This document shows, piece by piece, positions 11,631 through 22,579 of a stretch of 64,000 bases of DNA. Both the position numbers and the translations under genes were made by a program. Each line of letters begins with the position of its first letter. Position 1 is the stretch's first letter. The stretch spans positions 1,187,659,001 to 1,187,723,000 of the forward strand of contig CM028132.1 of NCBI GenBank assembly GCA_016271365.2, given 5' to 3'. Under the pieces are notes generated by a model, which had not been told where the DNA came from, did no database searches, and saw only the letters and a program-made list of their open reading frames with translations. Source of the DNA: Neoceratodus forsteri (taxonomy: Eukaryota > Chordata > Ceratodontiformes > Ceratodontidae).

Positions 11631-12504
11631 CAGGGATTGAAGGTCCGGATGGAATACCTTCCCCTGGTTGACTGAGATCAGGTCCTGGCGGGCTGGAAGC
11701 TGCCTCGGGAGCCTGGAGCTGAGACTGAGGAGATCTGGATACCAGAACTGGCAGGGCCAATCTGGGGCTACCAGAATAACCTGCGCCTTGTCCCTCCTCG
11801 CCTTGAGAAGCACCTTGTGGATCAAGGGAAATGGGGGAAAGGCGTAGAAGAGGCCCGGGGTCCATGGCCTCGAGAAGGCATCCCCCTGCAGCGAGCCCTG
11901 CTGAGGGGGGCGGGCATGGAACAGTCTCAGCTTCGCATTCTCCCTGGAGGCAAGCAGGTCCACCTGAGGCATGCCCCAGTGGGAGAAGAGATCTTGTACT
12001 ACCTCCAGCAGGAGAGACCACTCGTGAGACGCAGCCCCTATTCGGCTTAGGGTATCAGCCAGGGTGTTGGAGACTCCTGCCTCGTGAATGGCTAGGAGAT
12101 CGGCCTCCAGGCTGCGCACGAGGGACCAAATGCGGAAAGCTTCCTTGCATAACAGCATGGAGCGCGTCCCGCCCTGGCAGTTCAGGTAGTACATGGTCGT
12201 GGTATTGTCCATCTGGGACCTGAACCACTTGACCCCATAGAAACGGAGCGAAGGCGGTGAGAGCTAGACGGACCACTCGGAGCTCCAGCAGGTTGATATG
12301 GCATCGAGACTCCCGAGGGGACCAGAGGCTGTGCGCTCTGTGCTCCCCCAGATGGGCACCCCAACCCATCAGAGATGCATCGGTCGATAGAGAGACCGTC
12401 AGCTTGGGGCGGACGAACGGGATGCCCTCCTGTAGATGTGCCGGAACGGTCCACCACTGTGGAGCGTTCCACATTTCCTGGGTCACTGTCACGGGCTGGT
12501 CCAA
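11601..12504 (-). pseudogene. DIRS-B RNase H domain and RH-YR linker
   Basis: The acidic residues of RNase H are visible in order: STDASLMGWGAHL near 12390, HINLLELRVV near 12310, MDNTTTMYYLN near 12210 and SNTLADTLSR near 12060. A frameshift near 12205 separates the second and third. The linker continues as VDLLASRENAKLRLF and FPPFPLIHKVLLKARR, then VILVAPDWPCQFWYP, a segment conserved in DIRS between RNase H and YR. RNase H removes the RNA from the RNA-DNA hybrid during reverse transcription. Confidence 0.85.
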
Positions 12505-12508
12505 CGGA

Positions 12509-13276
12509 TCACAACGTTATGACCACTGGCTGGCCAGTCCCCATTGAAGGGGACGCATGTACCAACGGGCCCAACGGACCACGCTGGTGCAGGCCGCCAT
12601 GAGGCCCAGAAGGCATAGGAAGTCCCGGGCAGGGCGCGATTGTCAAACCAGAAATGAATGGACAAAGGAGGAAAGAACCTCGGCCCTGTCCGCCGGGAGC
12701 TGAGCTCTGGCTCGAAGAGAGTCGAGCTCTGCCCAGATGAAGAGTATCACCTGCTTCGGCACGAGTTCCAACTTGGTCTAGTTGATGAGGAGGCCAATCT
12801 GAGAGCAAATCTGGAGGGCCAGATCTCTGGACCGCTCCACCTCCGCTCTGGAGGAGCCTGCAATCAGCCAGTCATCCAGGTAGGGGTACACCCGGACCCT
12901 TCGGCGCCACAGGAATGCTGTCACCACTGCCATGCATTTAGTGAAGACCCTGGGAGCTAGAGAGAGGCCGAAGGGCATGGCCCGGAACTTGTAAAGGGAT
13001 CCCTCCGCTCTGAAGCGGAGAAATCTCTGATGAGACGAACGGATCGGGACGTGAAAGAACACGTCCTGGAGGTCCAGGGAACATAACCACACACCTCGTT
13101 CCAAGGATGGAATTACCTGAGCCAGAGTGACCATCCTGAAGGTTCGAGACCTTAGGAACCTGTTCAGGTCGTGCAAGTAGAGCATGGGGGTGCCAGCCCC
13201 CCATCCGTTTTGGTACCAGGAAATACCTGGACACAAACCCCAGGTCTGGAGAAGGATCTGCCACCTTCCTGATCAC
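12509..13276 (-). pseudogene. DIRS-B reverse transcriptase
   Basis: One open stretch (13236-12778) contains the whole palm core: LHDLNRFLRSRTFRMVTL, VWLCSLDLQDVFFHVPIR, RFRAMPFGLSLAPRVFTKC and YPYLDDWLIAGSS. The catalytic YLDD is intact. The upstream fingers segment (SRYFLVPKRMGGWHPHALL) is in another frame, near 13230. A stop at the end of the palm and a frame change follow before RNase H. It is the best preserved RT in the A/B pair. Confidence 0.9.
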
Positions 13277-13306
13277 CTCTTTTTCGAGGAGCAGGGCAAT
13301 ATCGGC

Positions 13307-15798
13307 TCAGCGGGCCAACAGTGAGGCTACGGACCCCATGGCCCCCCGAAGGGCAACGGCTCGAAAGGGTGGGATCGGCTCGAACTCCAGAGGCAGGCCC
13401 TTTCCTACCACCTCCAACATCCAGCGGTCCGTGGTGATAGCGGACCAGGCGGAAAGGAAGTGGCGGAGCCGTCCCCCCACAGGGGGAACCCAGGGGGTAG
13501 TGACGAGGCTGGGGGTGGCACCCTTCAACCCGTCACTGGGCAGGCTTGGAAGATGGACCGGCCGAGGGACCTCCTGGTCTTTACCTCCTTGCTTCCCTAT
13601 TGGAGGAAGCCGGGCTTGGGTTTGGGACGCCAAGCGCAAGCCTGCTAGCCCTGTTGCTGGTGCTGTTGGGCCGGTCATGCTGCAGGGGCCGAAGGACAAA
13701 AGGACTTATGCTGTTGTTGATGGCGGCCTTTGTCCCTCTGAGTGGAGGTGACAGAGTCCAGAGTGGCATTGGACTTTTCGATCTGCTAGAGGTGTCCCTC
13801 CACTCCAGGGCCGAAGAGGTCAGTCCCCAAGAAGGGAATGTCCGCCAACTTGTGCTGGGTATCCGCCGTGAAGGTGGATATCCTCAGCCACGCCCTGTGA
13901 CGTATACCCACCGTGGCCGCTACTGACCTGGCACAGGAATCACCTATGTCCAGAGCAGTCTGAAGCTGCTGCTTCGCCACCATCCTACCCTGGTCCCGCA
14001 CCTGACGGACCGTGGTCTGCAGGTCGGCCGGGAGATGAGGGACAACCTCATCCAGGCAGAAGTGTGCCATCAGCACAGCCGAGTTGGCCTGTCGGAGGCC
14101 GAGGGAGGACGCAGCGTACACTTTGCACCCAGCAAAGTCCAGCTTTTTGGACTCTTAGTCGGGGGGCTTATCCACGTCCCAAGCATTTCCGGAATGCCGG
14201 AAGACGCTGTCGGTGACTAACCCCACGGCAGAGGGGTGCTCCGAGAAACCGGGGAAAGAGCCGGTAGTGACCGCATACTTCCTGGCCATCCTGGCCGAAG
14301 GCGCAGGACAGGAAGCAGGCCGCTGCCAAAGCTCCAAGGCTGGGCCAACAATGGCCTCAGCCACCAGAAAGGCCTCCGTGGGGGAATCCCCTCGGTCCAG
14401 TATCTCCGTCAGGGGATATTTGGCCCATTTGGACACGGGCTCGAGCTGCATCCCAGTGGACTCCGAGATGAGTTGAAGCAGATCCAAGGATGACGATGGG
14501 CTATCGTCCAATGACTAGCCCCGGAGGACTCCAGGTCGACCTGCCTGGAGAACAGGGAGGAGTCGTCATCGGATTCCGAAGAGTCTGCAAAGAGCTGCCT
14601 TGGCCCTGAGCCACCTTCCACCTGCCGAGGACGGTCGGGAGTGAGGCTGACCAACAACCTGTGGGGCAGGCCGTGACCCAACCGAGAATCCTTGGTCGGT
14701 GACCCAGACTTCGGTTGTGGAGGCGGAGGTTCCACCACAATCGGTGGAGCAGCCGGTTTCGGCCGAACAACCAGCCCTGGAATGGGCATCTCGACTGGGG
14801 CGAGTGGTTGCTTCGGTTGTTCGGGCGACAGCCACTTGATGGCTGGGGGCTGAACTAGAGTCGGTTTAGTCCCAGACAACAGTAACTGCTGCCACATAAG
14901 CTCCTCGTAACGTCGACGTAATTTACGTCGAAGCCTCTCCTCATCAGAGGAAGAGGACGAGGAGGAACGGTGTCGCCGCCTACTTCGGTACCGAGACCGC
15001 CGACGTCGGCGGGAACGGCTTGACCGAGATGAAGTCCGAGACCGAGACCCTCGGGGAGACCGAGGGCGGATCTGGGAAGAGGCGGGGGACACTCGCTCTT
15101 CCCTCGGCTCGGGCACTTTATCCGGGGACTGCGGCCCTGAAGGCGCAGGCAGATCCTCAGTCTCCACCGGGGGAACCGGTGAAGGTGGGCTGTCGGCTTC
15201 ACCAGTCGACAGCCCATCTGACGGGGTCGAGAAAAATCTCGACTGCGTCGACGGGAGTCTCGGCAGGCTGGCCTGACGGGGATACCGTGAAGCCAGCGGC
15301 CTGAGCCGCAACTTCGACCGAAGAAGTCGACGGTCGGCTGTCCGGGGAAGGAGACCTCTCCCGCTCCCACGAACGCAGACGGTGGGACTTACCCTTCGAC
15401 TCCTTCTTCTTGGGCTGAGAAGAATGTCCCAAAGGCCCCTCTCCCTTCGTGGAAAGGGACTGACAAAGCTCCTTGAACGAAGTCGTATACGAGGAACTCG
15501 GAGAGAGTGGGATAAATGCTGCGGCCGAGGAGGAGGAAGATGCGGCCTGGGCCGCCTCCTCGTCGAGGGCGATCATATGCTCGAGCTGCTCAGCCAAGCT
15601 AGCCACCGCAGACACCGCCCAACGAGCCTCTTTGGATTTTACCGGCGGGTAACACTTCTCGGGGCGCCCGAGCTTCAATTGGGCAGCGCGATCTTCCAGG
15701 ACGGTGGCCGAAAAAGAGCGGTACAACTCGCTGGCCTGCAGGTCGTGGTCTAGGCCTAGGCAGTAGATGCACATGGAGTGCAGATCCATCCTGGACAT
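13307..15798 (-). pseudogene. DIRS-B gag, with the start of the RT reading frame
   Basis: The N-terminus (~15790) holds the second half of a CCHC-like knuckle: CIYCLGLDHDLQ. A PEKCYPPVKSKEARWAV block and a Ser-rich run follow. Near 15030-14940 there is a strongly Arg/Ser-rich stretch, then EERLRRKLRRRYEELMWQQLL. The C-terminal half gives KVYAASSLGLRQANSAV, RHRAWLRISTFTADTQHKL and DIPFLGTDLFGPGVEGHL, the DIRS gag capsid-like core. Frame changes near 15250, 14450 and 13750 break it. The 13699-13307 part (RLRHFLSAWSAITTDRWML) is the N-terminal extension of the RT protein. Gag would package the RNA. Confidence 0.85.
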
Positions 15799-15974
15799 TT
15801 TCTGTCCGCGAGGGCACCTCCGAAAGCCGGGGAATCGATTTGTCCATCGCAGCCACGAGGGATGATGAAGACCGAAGTTTAGAAAACTTCAAAACTAGTT
15901 TCAGACGAACCGAAGAGTTAGGATCCAGTCTAAAACGCAGAGCGCTAAGGAAGGAACCTGAACTTCCAAGCGGT

Positions 15975-16123
15975 AAGGAAGATCTGGTGTCATGGGGCGG
16001 AGCCGAGAGTTTTACCACCTGGGTGGGTGGGAGTAGCCAGCTTGAAGACCTTCCAGCAAGATTTAAAGCGGCAAGGAACCTGCCAGACAGTGTGGATGAA
16101 CAACATATCCATGTCCCTAGAAC
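15975..16123. repeat. DIRS-B right (5') inverted terminal repeat
   Basis: It is the reverse complement of 10224-10375 with few mismatches. Its outer end reads CATATCCATGTCCCTAGAAC on the plus strand, where element A sequence resumes immediately as GCGTCTTGTAGATCC. Confidence 0.9.
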
Positions 16124-16500
16124 GCGTCTTGTAGATCCAGTGAACAGAACCACATGTTTCGCTCCAGGGGATGGTACTATCTGGTTCAGAGTTACCATCC
16201 GGAAGGTGCGAGACCTGAGATACTGATTCAGGTCATGGAGATCTAGGATGGAGCGCCAACTCTCCTGGCCACTTGGGCACCAGAAAGTACCTGGACATGA
16301 AGCCTGGGTCTGTAGGAGGATCCAGCACTGCAGCTACTGCCTCCTTGTGGAGGAGCTGAGCTATGTCATCTCAAAGAGCCGACTGAGTGCAGGACGAGAT
16401 CCTTTCCTCCCGAGGGGCGCGGGCTCGGCTGGGAGGGTACTGCTCGAACTCTAGAGGCAGTCCCTGACCGACCACTTCAAGACCCCACCTGTCCGAAGTG
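16124..16500 (-). pseudogene. DIRS-A reverse transcriptase, N-terminal half
   Basis: The minus strand gives the RT N-terminal extension (RLRHFHSAWSDITSDRWGLE at ~16510), then in other frames the SRYFLVPKWPGE-like fingers block and the DLHDLNQYLRSRTF-like block next to the B insertion at 16124. Several stops and a frame change are present. The second half of the same domain is at 9505-10201, after the inserted element B. Confidence 0.8.
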
Positions 16501-18943
16501 ATATCGGACCAGGCGGAATGAAAGTGGCGGAGCCGAACCCCCACAGGAGGACCCAGAGCTGGCGTGACGGGTGTAGGGGTGGTAACCCCCAACCTGTCAC
16601 TGAGCAGGCTTAGAGGAGGAGGAGGAGGAACCTGGACCTGCGCCTCAGCCTTCTTTACAGGGCTGTTGAGGACCCTGCTTGGGAAGTGGGTGCCAAGCTT
16701 GAGCCTCCTGCTGCTGCTGCTGTTGCTGCTGACCTCCTTTATAGGAGGGCTGCCTGAGTGCAGGGGAAGAATGCAGAAATGACTTCTTTCATTTCTGCTG
16801 GTTCTTGCTGGAAGAACCTTTTGCAGAGGTGGCATTCAAGGTGGCACTGGACTGCTTGATACGCTGAAGGTGACCAGCGACTCCTAGACCGAACAAGTCA
16901 GTACCAAGGAAAGGAATGTCAGCTAACTTGTGCTGGGTATCTGCCGGGAAGGAGGATAGCCTCAGCCAGGCCCTGCGGTGAGTGGCCACTGCGGCTGCTA
17001 AAGAGCGGGAACAAGAATCATCGATGTCTAGGGCCATCTGGAGCTGCTATTTTGCAACAGCACGGCCCTGATCATGGACTTGATTGACCGTGGTCTGCAT
17101 GTCCATTGGGAGATGAGGGAGGACTTTATTTAATGACCAGAGGAGGGCATGAGGAAAGTGTACCATAATGACAGCCGAACTGGCCAGACGAAGGCCTAAG
17201 GAAGAGGCCGCGTAGATCTTGTGGGCAGAGTGGTCCATATTTTTGGACTCCTTGTCTGGGGGTCGGTCTGTGTCGGCCAAGCTACCAGTATGTCTAAACA
17301 AAGAAGCGGTCACCAGGCTATCGGCCGCAGGATGTTCTGTGAATCCCAGCAGGGACCCCATGGGCACCGCATACTAGTGGGCCATGCAGGCAGATGGTGC
17401 TGGGCAGGAAGCTGGACGCTGCCAGAGCTCAAGGGCCGGGCCAGTGATGGCTTTGGCCACTGGAAAGGCCTCCGTCGGGGTATCCCCCTTTTTAGGATGT
17501 CCATAAGGGGGTACTCTGCCTTTTTCTGGATAGACTCCTGGGCATTCCAGTGGATTCGGAGATCAGGCAGAGAATGCCTTGAAAGGAGGAAGGACCCTCC
17601 TCTAAACCTGCCACAGAGGACTCATCATCCCCAGGATGGGAGTGTAGTCCTGTGACATCCGAGTCCGAGGAGTCGTGGTACAACGGTCTCCCGCCTACGT
17701 CCCCTTTGATCCACCGGGGGCGGTTAGGGATAACCATGATGGACAGACGTCAGGGAAGCCCGGTGTCTGTATAGTCCTCTTTCAAGGTAGCCCCTCCCTG
17801 AGGCTGCTTAGGTGGTGGTTCCACCAGAATCAGTGGAGAGACCAAGAAGGGCCTAGCTGGGATACAGGCCAGCCCCGTTGGCGGGGGAACCTAAGGCTTC
17901 AGTTCCGAAGGGGTTGGCATCGGCCCAGGAGGTGGTAGCCAAGTGATGGCTGGGGTGGACGGCGGAGCCAGCTTCTGCCCAGTCAGAATCAGCTGTTGCC
18001 ACATAAGATCCTCATAGCGTCGACAGAGTTTCTGTTGAAGCCTCTCCTCATCTGAGGAGGAAGAGGATCTTTGGCGATGCCTCTTTCTAGAGTGCTTGTG
18101 ACTCTTTTTCGGTCGTTCGACCGAAGGGGTTCTGCACCTCAATCGAGATCGGGCTGTCCGACTCTGTCGATCGGGAGACACCGCGGTTGGTGAAAACCGA
18201 GGGTCTGGAACCATGTCCTCGATGGTGACACCAGCAGGCTGGGTCCCTTCATCAGGAAAGACAAGGACCGGAGTCCTTTCTAAAGGATCATCGACTGGAG
18301 TCGGCGAAATAGGGTTGATCAGGTCGAGAGATATCTCAACCGCATCGCCCACTTCCTCGATCTCTTGGCCAGACGGAAGATCTGTGCCTCCGGCGGCCAA
18401 GGATGCAATCTCGACCTTGGTCGAGACCGCGTGTTCCTGGAACGCGTACCTTTCTCGGTCCCAAGAACGTCTCTGTTTGGACGAAGACTTAGGGTCCTTC
18501 TCCTTCTTCCAAGGGCGGGAGGAGTGTGAGCCCGAAGGCGCCTCTCCCCTGGTGGGGAGAGACTGGCACAGCTCCTTGAAGGAGCCTAAAAAGGTGGAAC
18601 TGAGGTTTAGAGGAACAAAAAAGCTCCGAGTGGCGGAAGCTTGAGCCGCTTCCTCCTCAAACGTCTTCATTAGTTTGAACTGTTCGACGGATCCCGCAGC
18701 TACGGAAACCGCCCACCTCGCCTCCTTCGATTTCATTGGCGGGTTCCTTTTTTCCGATCTCCCCAATTTTAGGCACGCCAAGCAGTCATCCAGGATGTTG
18801 GGATGGAAGGCCAGGCAGAATGTGCAGGTGGAGGAGTTATGTCCAACACAAAGGTAATAGACGCACGCTAGGTGCGGATCGGTGCGCGACATCTTCTGGC
18901 CGCAGGAACACCGCCGAAATCCGGGAGCAGATTTTTTCTCCAT
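16501..18943 (-). pseudogene. DIRS-A gag
   Basis: The ATG at 18943 opens a 350-codon stretch. It begins MEKKSAPGFRRCSCGQKMS, followed by CVYYLCVGHNSSTCTFC, a Cys/His knuckle. KSKEARWAVSVAAGSVEQF follows, then a basic Ser/Arg-rich tract (HKHSRKRHRQRSSSSSDEE) and RRYEDLMWQQLILTG, ending at 17891. Beyond a stop the rest is in pieces: KIYAASSLGLRLASSAVI (~17200), then RRAWLRLSSFPADTQHKL and DIPFLGTDLFGLGVAGHL (~16900). The start is chosen because the knuckle follows at once and the 5' ITR lies only ~130 bases upstream. Confidence 0.85.
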
Positions 18944-19069
18944 GTCCGATGCGCTACTATCGGAATCGACAACTCGAACGAGTTTTAAGGTAAGTTGCAG
19001 TGAAAACCAACATTTGAAATCCAGGGCCTACGAATTTGCTGTGAACCACGAGGGAACCTGTATCTTCCA

Positions 19070-19222
19070 GCAGAAAGGAAGATCTGGCATCATGGGGCGA
19101 AGCCAAGGTTTATACCACCCGGATGGGTGGGAGGAGCCAGCTTGAAGACTTCCAGCAAGATTTAAAGGGGAAAGGGACATGCCAAACAGTGTGGATGAAC
19201 AACATATCCACGCTCCTAGAAC
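19070..19222. repeat. DIRS-A right (5') inverted terminal repeat
   Basis: The reverse complement begins GTTCTAGGAGCGTGGATATG and follows the B ITR block for block. Its partner at the 3' end of A is missing because A is truncated at 9505. It abuts the left end of element C1 at 19222/19223 with no spacer. Confidence 0.85.
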
Positions 19223-19450
19223 AGTTACATAAGAACTTACCATAACAGTAGATCTTCGAGGATATCTCTTGTCAGGTCACACCTTTGGAATTACTGCCAT
19301 AGGCACCGGGCTCACTTAGAAGCTTTTTCTGTAGCAGTCTACTACGAGCTGCCCACTCAGACGTTATACGCTGACATTGCCCTGCTATACAAACGTGGGC
19401 AGCCTCTCTCCCTCCTCAGTTCTTTCCCCGCTGGGGACCAAGCAAGCTAG
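19223..19450. repeat. DIRS-C1 left end: terminal palindrome arm and 3' ITR
   Basis: 19223-19262 (AGTTACATAAGAACTTACC onward) is the reverse complement of 19577-19620. The ITR itself starts near 19256 with ATATCTCTTGTCAGGTCAC and ends near 19435 at the TTCTTTCCCCGC block. The ~125 bases before the ICR (to 19576) hold no gene. Confidence 0.85.
19386..19418 (+). promoter_or_regulatory. candidate core promoter in the C1 left ITR, pointing inward
   Basis: TATACA at 19386 is followed 32 bases later by TCAGTTC with the A at 19418. The same pair is present in the opposite ITR and in both ITRs of C2 and E. Confidence 0.55.
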
Positions 19451-19575
19451 GCCTCCTGGTAGGGAACTGAGGAGAGAGAAAAGGTGCTAACTGCAAATGA
19501 GGCTGGAGCAACCGGACAGCCAGTCCAGAGACAGAGGACAGAGATACGGGGGTGGGGACGGCATGACCTGATGAA

Positions 19576-19680
19576 AAATTCCCCTCGAAGATCTACTGTT
19601 ACAGTAAGTTGTTACATAACTGTTCTATCTTCTTTGGGACTATCTCTTTCATCAGGTCACACCCTTGGGACAAATCTCAA
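19576..19680. repeat. DIRS-C1 internal complementary region
   Basis: It starts with the palindrome partner (CTCGAAGATCTACTGTTACA) and runs into TCATCAGGTCACACCCTTGG, a copy of the element's 5' terminus. The layout is as in B, C2, D and E. Confidence 0.8.
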
Positions 19681-19789
19681 GCAGTGCCGGCAAGCAACAC
19701 AGTCCGGGTGACAGGAGGCCAAAAGCCTAAGAAAAAAGGCCCTGAAGCACAACAAGGCCAAAGTCTGCCCTCCTTCTAGAGGCAATGTC

Positions 19790-20895
19790 GAGACTCTAGT
19801 GCCTTATGAAAGCATGGACAGCATTCCACGTGGCAGCAGTGCAGATCTCAGCTATGGACACATTCCTGAAACAGGCAACTGAAATGGCCATGCCTCTGGG
19901 TAGAATGGCTATGAATCACACCAGCAAGTTTCTTACTGTACTTCCTATAACAAAAAGTAATACAGTTGGCCAATATTTGGACAAATACTGTTTAGAAACC
20001 AAAGCACCCTCTTTTCCAGAGGCAAAAGAAACAAACTGAGAGGACTTTCTGCAGTCCTTGGTACAATGTGTATAGTACTTGAGGGTTCTATGCACATCTA
20101 AAGTATGGAACAATGCTTCCCCTGGATTGGCATGCTCCGGGAAATAAACAGGCAGGTGGACTGATCGATTTAAAGTAAACTCAGACACCACCTCAGGGAG
20201 AAACTTGGGGTAAGTGCGCAGACACCCTGCCTTTGTGAAAAATCATGTAAGGCTGCTCACACATGAGAGCCTGTAGCTCTGGAATTCTTTGAGCTGAACT
20301 AATAGCAACTAAAAATAACGCTTTCCATGACAGAAAGCACAGTTCACAAGATGCAGCTGGCTCAAAAGGAGGTAGTGTCAGTTTTTCTAGTACTAAATTC
20401 AGGTCCCAAGCTGGGACTGGGCTTCGAATAGTAGGCTTTGAGTGGAGGATGTCTCGCAAAAAAGTATGGGCTACAGTGTGACTATCAATGCGCACAGTGA
20501 AACCAAAGATAAACAGGTTACCTTAATGGAAGATTATTGAAGGCCCACATCAAACAGGGACAGTAAGTACTCCAGAACCTGGTTCGCCAGACAGGAGAAA
20601 GGGTCCAGGTGATGGGAAGTGACCCAGATGGCAAATATCTCTTCTATTTCATCGAGTAAGTCGCCCTGGTGGATGGTTTCCTAGCAGCTACCAGGACATC
20701 AGCCACCTTCTGTGAGACCCTGAACTGGGCAGTGGTTATGTCTTCAGGAGCCATGCATGCAACTGGAGGGACTGGAGGTCTGGATGGACCAGGATTCCCT
20801 GCACCTGGGTCAACAGGTCCCAGCACTGGGGAAAGGGAACACAAGGTGCCACAGCCAACTACTGCAGTAATGGCAACCATATAAGACCTGGCCAA
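19790..20895 (-). pseudogene. DIRS-C1 tyrosine recombinase
   Basis: The minus strand from 20760 gives CMAPEDITTAQFRVSQKVADV and a TRATYSMK core-binding start. Then LSWKALFLVAISSAQRIPEL (~20290) holds the first catalytic Arg. The C-terminal block is ICTAATWNAVHAFIRH followed at once by a TAG stop, at the place where the nucleophile Tyr stands in the sister copies (~19800). So a TAC/TAT to TAG change destroyed the catalytic residue. Other frame changes are present. Confidence 0.82.
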
Positions 20896-21677
20896 AATGG
20901 CGCTACCAGAATTAGATTGGCCCCTTCCATCCAGAGCTTGATGACCACCCTGTGGATCAGAGGAAAAGTAGGGGAAAGCATAGAGAAACCTCTATTTCCA
21001 GGAGAGGTACAACGCATCTCTCCAGAAAACTCCAGGCCCTGGATCTAGCGAGCACAAACTCAACAGTTTTGTGTTGAGCAAGGATGCAAAAAGGCCCCAC
21101 TCTGAATTACCCCTTCAGCCAAACAGGTATTCCATGACAGAGGACAGCAGTGTCCAACTCATGTTCTGGACTGCAATTGGCTGAGGCTATCCACCAAGGC
21201 ATTTTGGTTGCCTGGAACAAGGACAGCCGACAGTTCTAGATCATCATCTGGAGCCCAGTACCAGACTCTCACTGTCTCCCAACACAGGGGGTACGAACGA
21301 GTCCCCCCTTACTTGCTGATGTAATAGATCACACTGAGGTTGTCCGACTGCACCAGCAGGGGACCCAGAGAGAGAGAGATGGATCTGGAAGGCCTGAAGG
21401 GCATACAGGACTGCCTGCATCTCTACAATGTTTTTATGGAGGTGGGCCTCCATCATGGACCAGGTCCCCTGGGTCTGAAAAAGGACCCAGGTGCGCTCCC
21501 CAACTGAGGCCTGAGGCATCTGTGGTGAGGATCTGCTGGGGAGATGGAATAAGGAAGGGGAACCCCTTTAAAGATGTTGCTCAGTTCCTTCCACCATTGA
21601 AGCACCTTGTGCACTGGAGAAGAGACCAGGACTTGCTGATCCAAATCATCAGTGCATTGGTCCCACTGGACCCTCAA
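20896..21677 (-). pseudogene. DIRS-C1 RNase H and linker, strongly decayed
   Basis: The position and the block HLHKNIVEMQAVLYALQAF (~21420), with the second RNase H acidic residue, identify the domain. The first and third acidic blocks are present only in shifted frames. The linker FLYAFPYFSSDPQGGHQAL-like segment lies near 20950. The domain is non-functional. Confidence 0.7.
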
Positions 21678-22440
21678 TGTCTACTGGGGAACCCGCATGT
21701 GCAGTCTGGCCAAAGGTATGGTCACAATGGCAGCTGCCATCAGGCCCAACAGTCTCAGAGATTCCCTGGCCATAACATACCAGTTCTGGGCCAGGAATTA
21801 GGCCCGAGCCATTAAACTTTCCACCCTATCCTGAGGGAGGAAGGGCCTTCTCTGAGCAGGATCCAAAACTTCCCCTGTGTATTACAGTCATCGGGATGGG
21901 ACCAGCACAGACTTGGGCAAGTTGACAGTTATCACTAGGGACTGAAACAATTTAAGGGTACACTGCAGGGCCAGCAGTAGCATGTTCCAGGACTAAGCTT
22001 TCAGCAGCCAGTCCTCCAGGTACAAAAAGACATATAAGCCATTGCATCTGAAGGCTGCAGCTACTGCTGCTACGCATTTGGTAAAGACCAGATAAGCCAA
22101 AGAGGACAAGCCAAAGGGCAAAACCCTGAACTGGTAGTGTTCCCCCTGGAACAGGAACCTGTGGAACCACTAGTGCCGGGGCAGACCTTGATATGCAGAT
22201 AGGCATCCTGCATATCCTATCCAGGGAGCATAACCAATCTCCCTGTTTCAACACAGAAAGAAGGCCCAGGAGGGTGACCATCCGGAACTTTTGTACTGGA
22301 TGGAACAATTTAGCTCTTTGAGGTATAGAATAGGTCTCAAATCCCCCGTGCACTTGAGAACCAGGAGAACCGGGAGTAGAACCCTTTGTTCCTCTGCTGT
22401 CTGGGTACTGGTTCTATGGCCCATTTTATCAGCAAGGAAG
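21678..22440 (-). pseudogene. DIRS-C1 reverse transcriptase
   Basis: The minus strand near 22290 gives KFRMVTLLGLLSVLKQGDWL, followed by shifted frames through the SRHRRFLRFLFQGEHYQF-like fingers. The active-site block reads LYLEDWLLKA near 22025: YLDD has become YLED. Frame changes lie on both sides. The domain lies between RNase H and gag, as in the other copies. Confidence 0.75.
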
Positions 22441-22579
22441 TGACCTACACCGGAAGCACTGAAAAGTTATATGGCGGAGGGGTGAAAGGAACAGGAGGAA
22501 TGCCCGGAGGCTGTTCCAGAAGTTCTAGAGTGTGACGCTGTTTAACTGCAGGATCCAAGCATCTGCAGTAATGGCCCTC

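Larger units (their letters stand above)
10202..16123 (-). mobile_element. DIRS element B, structurally complete (~5.9 kb), nested in A
   Basis: All parts of a DIRS element are present in order on the minus strand: 5' ITR (16123-15975), gag, RT, RNase H, linker, YR, ICR (10420-10515) and 3' ITR (10375-10224) with a terminal palindromic extension (10202-10223). The outer ends are CAGGTTACTCACC on the left and CCCTAGAAC on the right. No target-site duplication is seen, which fits insertion by a tyrosine recombinase. Frameshifts in gag, RNase H and YR make it non-autonomous now, but the RT active site is intact. It is the youngest part of the A/B pair. Confidence 0.92.
9505..19222 (-). mobile_element. 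DIRS element A (older), split by element B
   Basis: Element A is read on the minus strand from its 5' ITR end at 19222 (minus-strand start GTTCTAGGAGCGTGG) through gag to the start of reverse transcriptase at 16124. It continues after element B from 10201 to about 9505, where it is cut off within RNase H. Its YR, ICR and 3' ITR are absent. The two halves rejoin in the same RT segment with only about 3 bases of mismatch in length, shown by comparison with B's own RT. A is decayed, with frameshifts in gag and an RT YLDN in place of YLDD. Confidence 0.88.

Noticed and set aside
14880..15120. An SR-type splicing factor gene
   Set aside because: The Arg/Ser tract is inside DIRS gag, between the knuckle and the capsid-like core, and has no RNA-recognition motif.
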